Source: Flavobacterium undicola
Lineage (GTDB): Bacteria > Bacteroidota > Bacteroidia > Flavobacteriales > Flavobacteriaceae
NCBI RefSeq assembly: GCF_009909155.2
Contig: NZ_JAAAPM020000008.1
Coordinates: 78,091-142,090, forward strand
DNA length: 64,000 bases
Reading direction: 5' to 3'
Part shown: one piece after another, positions 8,812 through 18,202 of the stretch
Layout of the letters: each line of letters starts with the position of its first letter
Numbering within the stretch: the first letter of the stretch is position 1
The notes under the pieces: generated by a model
Seen by the model: the letters and a program-made list of their open reading frames with translations, nothing else
What the model was told of the DNA's origin: nothing
The model's database searches: none
Program-made: the position numbers and the translations under genes

Positions 8812-10686
8812 CTATTTCACTTCATATGTATTATTCACTGGTTTTACATCAGCCATTAAACTACTTGGATCAATGGTTATTTTTTTGATCTTGTTTTTAG
8901 GTTTTGGAATACTGAATTCATATTTTGGATTTGCCCAAGCCCAATCTCCTAAAACCGTTCTTTTAACATCCGAATTTGGATTTTCTTTTTCAAAATACAT
9001 CATTCGCAACGGAATGTAAAAACTCTCCACTGTTCCATCCACATATTCCACTTGCAAATCAATAGGCATTGGCATTCTGCCCATTCGTTCTAAACTCACG
9101 GTCGTATTTTCTCCATTATCTTTAACCGCTGCAATTCCGTAATCAATGGTATTTGTGGTTTCGGTCCACTCGTTCAAATACCAATCGAGTTCCGCTCCCG
9201 AAATGCGTTCGGCAGTTCGCTTAATGTCATTTGGTGTAGGATGTTTGAATTTAAAATCCTGATAATACCTTTTAATGGTTTGGGCTACTTTATCCTGACC
9301 AATTAAATACCCCAATTGCGACAAGAAAATACTTCCCTTGAGGTAAGACGAAACACTATACGAACGGTTCTCATCGTATCGATCGCTATGGGTGGTTTGC
9401 GGCTGTTCCTTACCTGTATTTACTAAATCAACGTAGGCTGTATAATTCAGCTTAAACGGATTTTCTACTTTTTTAACCGCCATTTCATTCTTAACCAAAT
9501 TCTCAACATAGGTTGTAAAACCTTCATCCATCCAAGCGTGTTTCGACTCATTGGAAGCCAAAACATGCTGAAACCAGGAATGCCCCAACTCATGCGTTGC
9601 CGTACCGCAAATCCCTTGAAGCGTTCCGTTTCCTAAAATCAGCGTACACATGGCATACTCCATTCCGCCATCGCCACCCTGAATAAAAGAATATTGTTTG
9701 TATGGATAATTGCCAATATTTTTATTGTACAAATCCATTGCCTTAACCATTAAAGGTTGGACATTTTTCCAGTTTTCAAGTATTTTTGGATTGTTTTTAT
9801 ATAAAAAATGTAAATCGACATCATTTGGTCCTTTGACTACATCATGCAAATATTCTTTATCGGCAGCCCAGGTAAAATCATGAACTTTTGGCGCAACAAA
9901 ATGCCAAGTTAGATTCTTCGTTTTTCTTGGATACACAATCTCAACTCCATTTTCCTGATAGCCATGACCTATTTCGTTAGGATTTTGCAAATAGCCTGTA
10001 CCGCCAAGTGTATAGTCTTTATCAATCGTAATTTTTACATCAAAATTGCCCCAAACTCCATAAAATTCTCTGGCTATATACGGATCGGCATGCCAACCTT
10101 CAAAATCAAATTCGGCTATTTTTGGATACCATTCCGCCATGGACAATGCCACTCCTTCTGAATTATTCCTGCCCGAACGACGAATTTGCACTGGAACCTG
10201 TCCGTCAAAATCTAAGGTAAAAGTAGTTTTAGAATTGGGCAGAATTGGCTTTGCCAAAACAACTTCTAAAATAGTTCCAATCGTTTTTGTTCTTGCCTCA
10301 GCACCATCTTGCTTAAAATTGCTGATTTTTAAATAACCGATTTCGTTGGGTTTCAAATTTTGAATTCGGTTTTCTTTTACCTCTACGCCATCTACTTTGG
10401 TTTTTTTCACCATTCTGGCATCAGGATCTTTAATGCTTTGCGATCTGGCATCCATCTCGCTACCCGGTTGAAAAGCATTATTATACAAATGATAATATAC
10501 TTTCTTCAAAGTATCCAATGAGTTATTAGTATAAACCAACTCCTGTGTTCCTTTGTATTGAAAATGTTTAACATCCATAAACACTTCCATTTTATAATCA
10601 ACTTCTTGTTGCCAATAAGAGGAACTTTGGGCAAATAGAAAAAAAGTGTTTGATAAAATCAACGACAGTAAAAGGATTTTTCTCAT
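8812..10686 (-). CDS. M1 family metallopeptidase (aminopeptidase-like)
   Basis: This is a zinc peptidase of 624 residues with a signal peptide (ILLLSLILSNTFFLFAQ, cleavage near residue 20), so it is secreted or periplasmic. The gluzincin site is complete: HELGH at residues 365-369 gives two zinc histidines and the catalytic Glu366, and Glu388 in WMDEGF is the third ligand. The exopeptidase motif appears as GGMEYAM, a variant of the usual GAMEN, as in many secreted Bacteroidetes M1 enzymes. An N-terminal beta-sandwich (about 25-240) precedes the thermolysin-like domain. It is transcribed toward the terminator at 8754-8789 and sits 61 bp after the S8 peptidase gene on the same strand, so a small peptide-degrading unit is plausible. 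Peptide specificity cannot be read from the sequence. Confidence 0.93.
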   Translation of the reverse strand: MRKILLLSLILSNTFFLFAQSSSYWQQEVDYKMEVFMDVKHFQYKGTQELVYTNNSLDTLKKVYYHLYNNAFQPGSEMDARSQSIKDPDARMVKKTKVDGVEVKENRIQNLKPNEIGYLKISNFKQDGAEARTKTIGTILEVVLAKPILPNSKTTFTLDFDGQVPVQIRRSGRNNSEGVALSMAEWYPKIAEFDFEGWHADPYIAREFYGVWGNFDVKITIDKDYTLGGTGYLQNPNEIGHGYQENGVEIVYPRKTKNLTWHFVAPKVHDFTWAADKEYLHDVVKGPNDVDLHFLYKNNPKILENWKNVQPLMVKAMDLYNKNIGNYPYKQYSFIQGGDGGMEYAMCTLILGNGTLQGICGTATHELGHSWFQHVLASNESKHAWMDEGFTTYVENLVKNEMAVKKVENPFKLNYTAYVDLVNTGKEQPQTTHSDRYDENRSYSVSSYLKGSIFLSQLGYLIGQDKVAQTIKRYYQDFKFKHPTPNDIKRTAERISGAELDWYLNEWTETTNTIDYGIAAVKDNGENTTVSLERMGRMPMPIDLQVEYVDGTVESFYIPLRMMYFEKENPNSDVKRTVLGDWAWANPKYEFSIPKPKNKIKKITIDPSSLMADVKPVNNTYEVK

Positions 10687-10747
10687 TCGTTTATAATAAA
10701 AAAATGGAAGGATGTTTGTCCTTCCATTAGATTAATGACTTGTCAAA

Positions 10748-12379
10748 TTATTTTTTAGCCATTTTATTGGCCATCAAAATAGCATTGTAGGCGTTTACTA
10801 TTTTTCCTGTTTTTGATAATTCGCTAAAAGCACGCATATCTTTCGGATTTCCTCCCACAACAACATCCATATTAATTGCTACTCCCGAATCCATCAAAAT
10901 ATGTTTTACTTGTGAAGCGGTTAATTTTGGATAATAGGAACGAATCAATGCTGCAACTCCAGCCACATTTGGCGCAGCCATAGAAGTTCCTTGCAAAAAT
11001 CGATATTTATTATCAGGAATAGAAGCATAAATTTTCACCCCAGGTGCAAAAACATCCACATTGATTTTACCAATGTTTGAAAAACGAGCGGCAATATTTT
11101 TGTCATACTCAAAATTCAGAGCACCAACAGTAATTAAATTATCTGAAATCTCTGTTTTCTTATCCTCTGAATCATTTGGAAAATTATCATAATAATCGAT
11201 GTTTTTAGCATCATTTCCTGCTGCATGAACGATTAGCACATCTTTTTTAGCGGCGTATTTAATGGCATCAAAAACCCAATTTTTATGTGGTGAAAATGCT
11301 TTTCCAAAACTTCCATTAATTACTTTTGCTCCATTATCCACAGCATATCGAATAGCCAGAGCAATATCTTTGTCGTATTCGTCGCCATCAGGAACGGCAC
11401 GAACGGTAAGAATAGCTACATTATCGGCAATCCCGTCACCCCCAATATTGTTATTTCTTAGCTGAGCAACAATTCCAGCCACGTGAGTTCCGTGAAGTGC
11501 CTCTTCCTTATCTGGTCCTGTCACGTTATTGTTACCATAATTGGTAGCTGTAATATCGTTGGGATTATCGCCAAGAACTTTTCTATAATCAACATCAAAC
11601 TTGTCCTGTTCTTTTAACAGTTCGTCTTTAGCATCTATTTGTTTTTGAACCTCATTTTTAAAATCGACAACAGGCATTCCATACGAGAACATTCTCTCTA
11701 CAATTGCCTTACTTTTTTGAACCAAAGTATCTTTAGATTCTACCGTTTTCAATTCGTCAACAGTATACACTCCTTTTCCTAATTGCTTCTGAATCGTTTT
11801 ATCAGCATTAGTTACATCGGTAATCATTTTAGTAAAATAACTTTTTTCTCCCTCCGCATCGGCTATTTTCTTATCGTATTGTTTTTTTGCTTCCTGATAA
11901 GTAGCCTCGTCTACCAAACTCTTATCCTTAATAATTCTTTCGTATTCTAAATGCTCTTTAACAATATCACCCAGAAAATTCCAGCCATGAATATCATCTA
12001 CATAGCCGTTTTTATCATCGTCAATTCCGTTTCCGGGAATTTCTTTAGGATTCGTCCAAATCACCGATTTCAAATCTTCGTGTTCTATATCTACTCCCGA
12101 ATCAACAATTCCAACAATAACTTTCTTACTCTTTCTGTTTTTCAATAATTCAGCATAAGCCCTGTCCACACTCATCCCCGGAACCGTATCTTTAACAATA
12201 TCGTATTGATTCCAATGTTTCAATTGGGTTTCAGTCAAAGCCTTATTTTTCTTTATGTTTACCGGTGCTGTTATTTCCGTTAGCGATTTATAATTAGGCA
12301 GTTTTTGCGCTCCACATCCTGCTAAAACCAAAGCAGAGAAAACAGAAAGACAGATGGGTTTTATCGTATTCATGTACAT
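10748..12379 (-). CDS. S8 family subtilisin-like serine peptidase, lipoprotein
   Basis: The 543-residue product carries a lipoprotein signal (lipobox LVLAGC, Cys22) and a subtilase domain with an intact catalytic triad: Asp93 in GIVDSGVD, His296 in LHGTHVAG and Ser466 in QGTSMAAP. The oxyanion Asn lies in the VHAAGND segment. Asp and His are about 200 residues apart, far more than in classical subtilisins. The extra roughly 150 residues (about 135-285) are charged, Lys/Glu-rich and predicted helical. No separate pro-domain of the inhibitor I9 type is visible. The protein should be membrane-anchored and act in the periplasm or at the surface. Two starts (residue 1 or 3) are possible. The M1 peptidase gene follows 61 bp downstream on the same strand. 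Confidence 0.92.
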   Translation of the reverse strand: MYMNTIKPICLSVFSALVLAGCGAQKLPNYKSLTEITAPVNIKKNKALTETQLKHWNQYDIVKDTVPGMSVDRAYAELLKNRKSKKVIVGIVDSGVDIEHEDLKSVIWTNPKEIPGNGIDDDKNGYVDDIHGWNFLGDIVKEHLEYERIIKDKSLVDEATYQEAKKQYDKKIADAEGEKSYFTKMITDVTNADKTIQKQLGKGVYTVDELKTVESKDTLVQKSKAIVERMFSYGMPVVDFKNEVQKQIDAKDELLKEQDKFDVDYRKVLGDNPNDITATNYGNNNVTGPDKEEALHGTHVAGIVAQLRNNNIGGDGIADNVAILTVRAVPDGDEYDKDIALAIRYAVDNGAKVINGSFGKAFSPHKNWVFDAIKYAAKKDVLIVHAAGNDAKNIDYYDNFPNDSEDKKTEISDNLITVGALNFEYDKNIAARFSNIGKINVDVFAPGVKIYASIPDNKYRFLQGTSMAAPNVAGVAALIRSYYPKLTASQVKHILMDSGVAINMDVVVGGNPKDMRAFSELSKTGKIVNAYNAILMANKMAKK

Positions 12380-12670
12380 TAATTATTTAGTCCATTTCAA
12401 ATATAGATTAAAAATAATTTTTCTATTCGAAAAACATCAGGATTAACACTAGATTAAGATATCCTCACTTCTTTTTCGGTATGTTTCCAGGGTAATTGTG
12501 GGCTTATGTATAATACTCACAGCCTCTATTTCTTTTTATAAAGTTTAATCAAATTAAAAAAGAATGAATTCTTACAAAAATTCATAGGAAAAGTAATATT
12601 TATTGTAATATTGTGTAATAAAAAAATTACACGTATAATCAAAATCATAACAAGCTCTAAACCTTATAAT

Positions 12671-15600
12671 ATGAGGAAAATTTTACTATTAATTTGTATT
12701 TTACAATCTTTCATACTCCTTTCACAAAATCCTACGAATATTGAAAGCAAGTTTGGTCCATTTCCAGGATTTAGTAATGAAGATATTAAATCTATAGCTA
12801 TTCAATCTGATGGAAAAATAATAGTTGTTGGTAGCTTCCAATCATACAAGGGGGCTATAGAAAACGGGATAATCCGTTTAAATACTGACGGGAGCAAAGA
12901 TACTACCTTTAATACAGGAACTGGATTTGATGCGAGTCTCTATGCAGTAGCCTTACAAGCTGACGGAAAAATATTAGTTGGCGGTTATTTTACTAAATTT
13001 CAAGGAGCTAATCAAAATGGATTAATCCGATTAAATTCTGATGGCAGCAAAGATACATCTTTTAACATAGGAACTGGATTTATTGAGGATAAAGCAAATT
13101 TTCCTAGTGACGCAACTGTTCGTTCAATAACAATACAAAGTGATGGGAAAATTATAGTAGGAGGCGACTTTATTGGTTTTCAGGGAGCCACTGAAAATCA
13201 TCTGATTCGTTTAAATCCAGATGGAAGTAAAGATACCACATTTAATATAGGTAGTGGATTTAATAGCACTGTTTATACTGTTACCCTTCAAACCGATGGA
13301 AAAATATTAGTCGGTGGAGATTTTTCAAAATACCAAGGATTAGTTCAAAATTATATTATTCGTTTAAATCCAGATGGAAGTGAAGACACTTCCTTTAGGA
13401 TTGGAATGGGATTTGATTCTCGAGTCTTTACTATAACTCTACAAAATAATGGAAAAATATTGGTAGCAGGATGGTTTGATAATTATGATGGAAAAACTCA
13501 AGATAGTTTAATCCGTTTAAATATAGATGGGAGCAAAGACACATCTTTTAATGTTTTTAAAAGTAACTTCTATCCTGGTGGAGTTGAAACAGTAGCTGTT
13601 CAATCTGATGGAAAAATACTTATAGGAGGGACATTTTTTCCATCTAATTTACTTCGTCTAAATGCTGATGGGAGCTTAGATTCAACCTTCGCCGCAGGAA
13701 CTGGATTTGGTGGTTCAAATGGTATTCACGTAAATTCTATAGCCATCCAATCCGATGGAAAAATATTAGTTGGTGGAAATTTTGCTTTTTACCAAGAAAT
13801 TATGGAAAGATATTTCATTCGTATAAATCCCGATGGCAGCAAGGATACTACCTTTCACAAAGGAAGCGGATTTAACAACAAAGTTTATACTACTTCTCTT
13901 CAAACTGACGGAAAAATACTGGTTGGAGGAAAATTTACTACTTATCTAGAAAATCCTCAAAAACATTTAATTCGTTTTAATACTGATGGAAGCAAAGACA
14001 GCTCCTTTAATATAGGAAAGGGATTTAATGATTCTGTTTATTCAACCGCTCAACAATCCGACGGAAAAATAGTTGTAGGAGGACTATTTACTACCTATCA
14101 AGATGTGACTCAAAATTATTTGACTCGTTTAAATGCCGATGGAGGCAGAGATGTCTCTTTTGACATAAAAACAGGATTTAACGGAAATGTTCGAGGTTTA
14201 ACAATACAATCCGATGATAAAATAATAGTAAATGGAGAATTTACTACCTATCAAGGGAGCAGCCAAAATCGTTTGATCCGCCTGAATAAGGATGGGAGTA
14301 AGGACAGTTCATTTAATATAGGAACAGGGTTTGATGGTTCTGTTTTAGCAGTTGCCTTGCAGCCTGACGGAAGATTAATTGTAGGCGGAAACTTTAAAAA
14401 CTATCAGGGCGCTAGTCAAAACTATTTGATTCGTTTAAATCCAGATGGCACCAAAGATACTTCCTTTAATATAGGAACTGGATTTGGTAGTCAATACACA
14501 CTAGGAACCATCCAAACTATTGTCTTACAGCCTGATGGAAAAATACTAGTTGGTGGGCAATTTAAATACTATCAGGGAAATAGCAACAATTACTTGATTC
14601 GTTTAAATTCAGATGGCAGCAAAGATACATCCTTTAACATCGGAACAGGATTTGATTATTATATTTATTCCATTGTTTTACAAGAAGACGGAAAAATAAT
14701 AGTGGCTGGGGGCTTTGTCCGTTTCCAAGAAATTTACACTTATGATCGTTTAGCCCGATTGAATTCTGATGGAAGTAAAGATCTGTCATTTAATGTAGGT
14801 GCCCTGTTTACTTTAAATTTTTTGGAAGAGTTTATTTATTCTGGTGACTATATTCCTGCAGTATATTCTCTAAATCTACAACCCGATGGCAAATTAATTG
14901 TGGGAGGAGGCTTTACTGGGTATAAAGGAGATAATAATTCTGCATTTTTAATACGTTTAAAAGGAGAATACAATGAGACAGCATTAAATGCAACAGCTAC
15001 TCCGACAAACACATCTTGTCCTGACAGTTTTGACGGTTCAGCCTCAATCTCGGTTTCTAATGGCAAAAGTCCGTATTCTTATCTTTGGTCAAATGGGGCT
15101 ACTACGGAAACAATTACCGGATTAAGTACCGGCACTTATTCTTGCAAAGTAACAGATGCCAATTCAGCAACCATAAGCAAGAGTCTTATTGTAAGTACAA
15201 ATACCGACACTCAAAACCCTATTATCACTGCTCCTGCAGCAATAACAGTAAATACAACCTCAAATTGCTCAGCCACAGACGTTGTATTAGGAACTCCGGT
15301 AACCGCTGATAACTGTTCCGTTGTTTCGGTAACTAATAACGCCCCAACAACTTACCCTGTAGGAAATACTACGGTAACCTGGACAGTAAAAGACGCAAAT
15401 AATAACACCGCAACGGCTACTCAAATAGTTACTGTAAAAGATGTTACTTTGCCAACCATCACTGCTCCAGCAGACAAAATAGTGAATGCTGTTTCAGATT
15501 GTAAAGCCTACGGAGTTGCATTGGGGACTCCAATTACTGCGGACAACTGTACAGTTTATTCAGTAAAGAATAATGCCCCTTCTAGTTACCCTATAGGAAA

Positions 15601-17389
15601 CACCACCGTAACTTGGACTGTAACAGATGCTAGCAACAACATCGCAACAGCTACACAAATAGTAACCGTAAAAGATATTACTTTACCAACTATCTCAACT
15701 CTGGCAACAAAAGCAGCATACACAAATTCAAACTGCACAGCAACAGGAGTCGTATTAGGTACACCAGTAACAGCGGATAATTGTTCCGTTGCTTCAATAA
15801 GCAATGACGCTCCAACGACTTTCCCTTTAGGAATCACCAAGGTGACCTGGACAGTAAAAGATACTAGTGGTAATACTGTAACAGCGATTCAAACAATTGT
15901 TGTATCAGATGCAACTAAACCTACGATTACTGCTCCGCCAACTGTAATTATAAATGCAGATTCGAATGGTACAGCCACAGGAGTTATATTAGGAACACCT
16001 GTAACGGCTGATAATTGTTCTGTAACTTCTGTAACTAATAATGCCCCAACCACTTTTCCACTAGGAAACACCTCTGTAACCTGGACTGTAAAAGATGCAA
16101 GCAACAATATCGCAACAGCTACACAAATAGTAACCGTAAAAGATGCAACTCCACCAACACTAATCCCTGTAGCTAATTTTATGGCAGCAACCACTGCTGT
16201 AAACAGTAATGGAAGCATTAATTTTAAAGACAATTCTACAAATACACCTACCTCTTGGGCTTGGGAAATTACCAGATCAGGTTCGACTACACTTACATCC
16301 TCCTTACAAAACCCTACATTCACCTTTGTGGATGCTGGGACTTATACTGTAAAACTTACCGCTACAAACGGTGCGGGTAGTAATACAAAGACAGTTACTA
16401 ATATGATTACGGTGACTCCACCAACACTAATCCCTTTAGCCAATTTTACGGCATCTACCACTGCTATAAACACTAATGAAAGCATTAATTTTAAGGACAA
16501 TTCTACAAATACACCTACCTCTTGGGCTTGGGAAATTACCAGAACAGGTTCTACTACACTTACATCATCCTTACAAAACCCTACATTCACCTTTGTGGAT
16601 GCTGGAACTTATACTGTAAAACTCACCGCTACAAACGGTGCGGGTAGCAATACAAAGACAGTTACCAATATGATTACTGTCTTTATATCACTTCCTTCAA
16701 ACAACTTCACCATCGAATCAAAAGGAGAAAGCTGTTTAAATCAAAACAACGGAGAAATAAACATTTCTGCCAAAGCCAGCTATAACTATGTAGCTAATAT
16801 AAACGGAACGAAATATCCCTTAGTAAATAATAGTTTAAAAGTTTCCAGTTTGGCACCGGCTGTCTACAATGTATCCATTACAATTACGGGAGAACTTTTC
16901 GAACAAAATTTCACTGTTACAATTCCAAAAGGAGCTACTATTACAGCAAAATCAACTGTTTCTTCCCGCATGGCTGCTGTTGAAATAACAGAAGGTACAG
17001 CTCCTTATACCGTTTTTGTAAATGGGGAAGAACAATTCGAAACCGCTTCGGATACTTTTTCGGTAGGAGTTAACAAAGGAGATTTTTTAGAAATAAAAAC
17101 AGCTAAAGCCTGTGAAAGAATTTATTTAAAAGAAATAGATACCGATGTATTCGAATCCGTTTTGGCTCATCCAAATCCCACAAGCGGAAAGTTTGAGATT
17201 GAAATACCAATTTCAATCAAAGAGATTGTTATCGATTTGTACACCATGGATTCTAAAATTATTTCGAAAGAAACCTATACTCCTGTTAATGGACGTGTTC
17301 TTCTCAATCTTGAAAATCAAGCTTCAGGAGTTTATATTGCAAAAATATACCTGACTCAACCCAAATATCTAAAAATCATAAAAAAATAA
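12671..17389 (+). CDS. Giant T9SS-secreted protein with delta-60, SprB, HYR and PKD repeats
   Basis: I place the start at the ATG at 12671, which begins a good signal peptide (MRKILLLICILQSFILLSQ); an upstream TTG at 12611 would add 20 unlikely residues. The 1572-residue product holds about 14 delta-60-type repeats (up to about residue 770, each with a '(S/T)DGKI(L/I)VGG.F' strand and an 'RLN.DGSKDTSFN.GTGF' strand), a SprB-like repeat (about 770-845, SPYSYLWSNGATTETI), four HYR domains (about 846-1159) and two nearly identical 89-residue PKD domains (1160-1337). A type A T9SS C-terminal sorting domain starts near HPNPTSGKFEIEIP (about 1495-1572). This is the build of a surface adhesin or secreted scaffold; no enzyme is visible. 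The fourth HYR copy lacks the first Cys of the usual pair. A Fn3-like lipoprotein gene follows after 2 bp. Confidence 0.88.
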   Translation: MRKILLLICILQSFILLSQNPTNIESKFGPFPGFSNEDIKSIAIQSDGKIIVVGSFQSYKGAIENGIIRLNTDGSKDTTFNTGTGFDASLYAVALQADGKILVGGYFTKFQGANQNGLIRLNSDGSKDTSFNIGTGFIEDKANFPSDATVRSITIQSDGKIIVGGDFIGFQGATENHLIRLNPDGSKDTTFNIGSGFNSTVYTVTLQTDGKILVGGDFSKYQGLVQNYIIRLNPDGSEDTSFRIGMGFDSRVFTITLQNNGKILVAGWFDNYDGKTQDSLIRLNIDGSKDTSFNVFKSNFYPGGVETVAVQSDGKILIGGTFFPSNLLRLNADGSLDSTFAAGTGFGGSNGIHVNSIAIQSDGKILVGGNFAFYQEIMERYFIRINPDGSKDTTFHKGSGFNNKVYTTSLQTDGKILVGGKFTTYLENPQKHLIRFNTDGSKDSSFNIGKGFNDSVYSTAQQSDGKIVVGGLFTTYQDVTQNYLTRLNADGGRDVSFDIKTGFNGNVRGLTIQSDDKIIVNGEFTTYQGSSQNRLIRLNKDGSKDSSFNIGTGFDGSVLAVALQPDGRLIVGGNFKNYQGASQNYLIRLNPDGTKDTSFNIGTGFGSQYTLGTIQTIVLQPDGKILVGGQFKYYQGNSNNYLIRLNSDGSKDTSFNIGTGFDYYIYSIVLQEDGKIIVAGGFVRFQEIYTYDRLARLNSDGSKDLSFNVGALFTLNFLEEFIYSGDYIPAVYSLNLQPDGKLIVGGGFTGYKGDNNSAFLIRLKGEYNETALNATATPTNTSCPDSFDGSASISVSNGKSPYSYLWSNGATTETITGLSTGTYSCKVTDANSATISKSLIVSTNTDTQNPIITAPAAITVNTTSNCSATDVVLGTPVTADNCSVVSVTNNAPTTYPVGNTTVTWTVKDANNNTATATQIVTVKDVTLPTITAPADKIVNAVSDCKAYGVALGTPITADNCTVYSVKNNAPSSYPIGNTTVTWTVTDASNNIATATQIVTVKDITLPTISTLATKAAYTNSNCTATGVVLGTPVTADNCSVASISNDAPTTFPLGITKVTWTVKDTSGNTVTAIQTIVVSDATKPTITAPPTVIINADSNGTATGVILGTPVTADNCSVTSVTNNAPTTFPLGNTSVTWTVKDASNNIATATQIVTVKDATPPTLIPVANFMAATTAVNSNGSINFKDNSTNTPTSWAWEITRSGSTTLTSSLQNPTFTFVDAGTYTVKLTATNGAGSNTKTVTNMITVTPPTLIPLANFTASTTAINTNESINFKDNSTNTPTSWAWEITRTGSTTLTSSLQNPTFTFVDAGTYTVKLTATNGAGSNTKTVTNMITVFISLPSNNFTIESKGESCLNQNNGEINISAKASYNYVANINGTKYPLVNNSLKVSSLAPAVYNVSITITGELFEQNFTVTIPKGATITAKSTVSSRMAAVEITEGTAPYTVFVNGEEQFETASDTFSVGVNKGDFLEIKTAKACERIYLKEIDTDVFESVLAHPNPTSGKFEIEIPISIKEIVIDLYTMDSKIISKETYTPVNGRVLLNLENQASGVYIAKIYLTQPKYLKIIKK
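16148..16681 (+). repeat. Tandem 267-bp duplication encoding two PKD domains
   Basis: Two adjacent units (16148-16414 and 16415-16681), exactly 267 bp each, encode 89-residue PKD domains that differ at only a few positions. The reading frame is kept. The high similarity at DNA level shows a recent in-frame duplication or ongoing homogenisation inside the giant surface-protein gene. Confidence 0.85.
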
Positions 17390-17391
17390 AA

Positions 17392-18072
17392 ATGAAGAAT
17401 TTTATATACTATACACTCATTAGTTTTTTATTCATTTCTTGCAGTAGCGGCGGTGATGATTCAACTGATACAGCACCAATAGCCCCTACTTTAATTGCTC
17501 CTGCAAATAATATATTATGTATTGATAATTCGGTTAGCTTTCAGTGGAATATACCTGTAGATGCAAATAAAAATACCACAAGCTATCAAATACAGATTGC
17601 AAAAGACAGTCAATTTTCGCAAATTGTAAAAAGTGCTGAGGGAACTTCTAATTCGCAAACTATCGCATTAGAAAAAAATACTGCTTACTATTGGAGAATA
17701 AAAGCAACAGATAATCAAAGTTTATTAAGCGAATATTCTACAACATTCAAATTTTACACTGCCGGCGAAGCGGTAATCAATCATTTGCCTTTTTTGCCAG
17801 AATTGGTACAACCAACAATAAATTCCGTATTAAATACAACAACTGCAAAATTAAGCTGGACTGCCATTGATGTAGATAAAACCGACATTCTTACTTACGA
17901 TGTTTATTTTGGTACCGCCAATCCTCCAACATCAAAAATAAGTGAAAATATTGCAGTAACATCAGTTGACGTAACTTTAAATCCTTCAAAAGAATATTTT
18001 TGGAAAGTAGTAGTTAAAGACAACAAAGGAGGGGAAACGATGGGACAAACATGGAAATTTAAAACAAATTAA
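17392..18072 (+). CDS. Fibronectin type III-like lipoprotein
   Basis: The 226-residue product has a lipoprotein signal with lipobox LFISC (Cys at about residue 17) followed by the SSGGDD stretch typical of surface-exported Bacteroidetes lipoproteins. The rest is two Fn3-like beta-sandwiches (about 30-125 and 133-226), each with the closing 'YYWRIKATD' or 'YFWKVVVKD' strand. The gene begins 2 bp after the stop of the giant T9SS protein and ends before a strong hairpin terminator, so the two are very likely co-expressed. A role as a surface partner of the large repeat protein is inferred only from this linkage. No enzymatic motif is present. Confidence 0.78.
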   Translation: MKNFIYYTLISFLFISCSSGGDDSTDTAPIAPTLIAPANNILCIDNSVSFQWNIPVDANKNTTSYQIQIAKDSQFSQIVKSAEGTSNSQTIALEKNTAYYWRIKATDNQSLLSEYSTTFKFYTAGEAVINHLPFLPELVQPTINSVLNTTTAKLSWTAIDVDKTDILTYDVYFGTANPPTSKISENIAVTSVDVTLNPSKEYFWKVVVKDNKGGETMGQTWKFKTN

Positions 18073-18137
18073 TACACAATCACTAACATAAATTTGCCTT
18101 TTTATTATACGCTTTTTATGAAAAGTGAAACATCTAA

Positions 18138-18188
18138 AAACGAAAAAACTCCATTTTAAAATTAATATAAAATGGAGTTTTTTCGTTT
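18138..18188. terminator. Strong bidirectional terminator
   Basis: A 21-bp perfect inverted repeat (18138-18158 with 18168-18188) has a 9-nt AT loop and stems containing A6 and T6 runs. It lies between the convergent lipoprotein gene and MBL-fold gene and should stop transcription from both sides. Confidence 0.85.
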
Positions 18189-18202
18189 AAAATAACCACA
18201 GC

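Noticed and set aside
12611..12670. Longer start for the giant delta-60 protein
   Set aside because: The TTG start adds 20 residues before an excellent signal peptide that begins with ATG at 12671.
12780..14950. Regularly spaced DNA repeats, CRISPR-like at first sight
   Set aside because: The repeats are in frame, vary at third codon positions and encode delta-60 units; there are no cas genes.
15889..16323. 144-codon ORF on the minus strand inside the HYR/PKD region
   Set aside because: Antisense to the giant repeat protein. Its hydrophobic repeats simply mirror the Thr/Val/Ala-rich repeats of the real frame.
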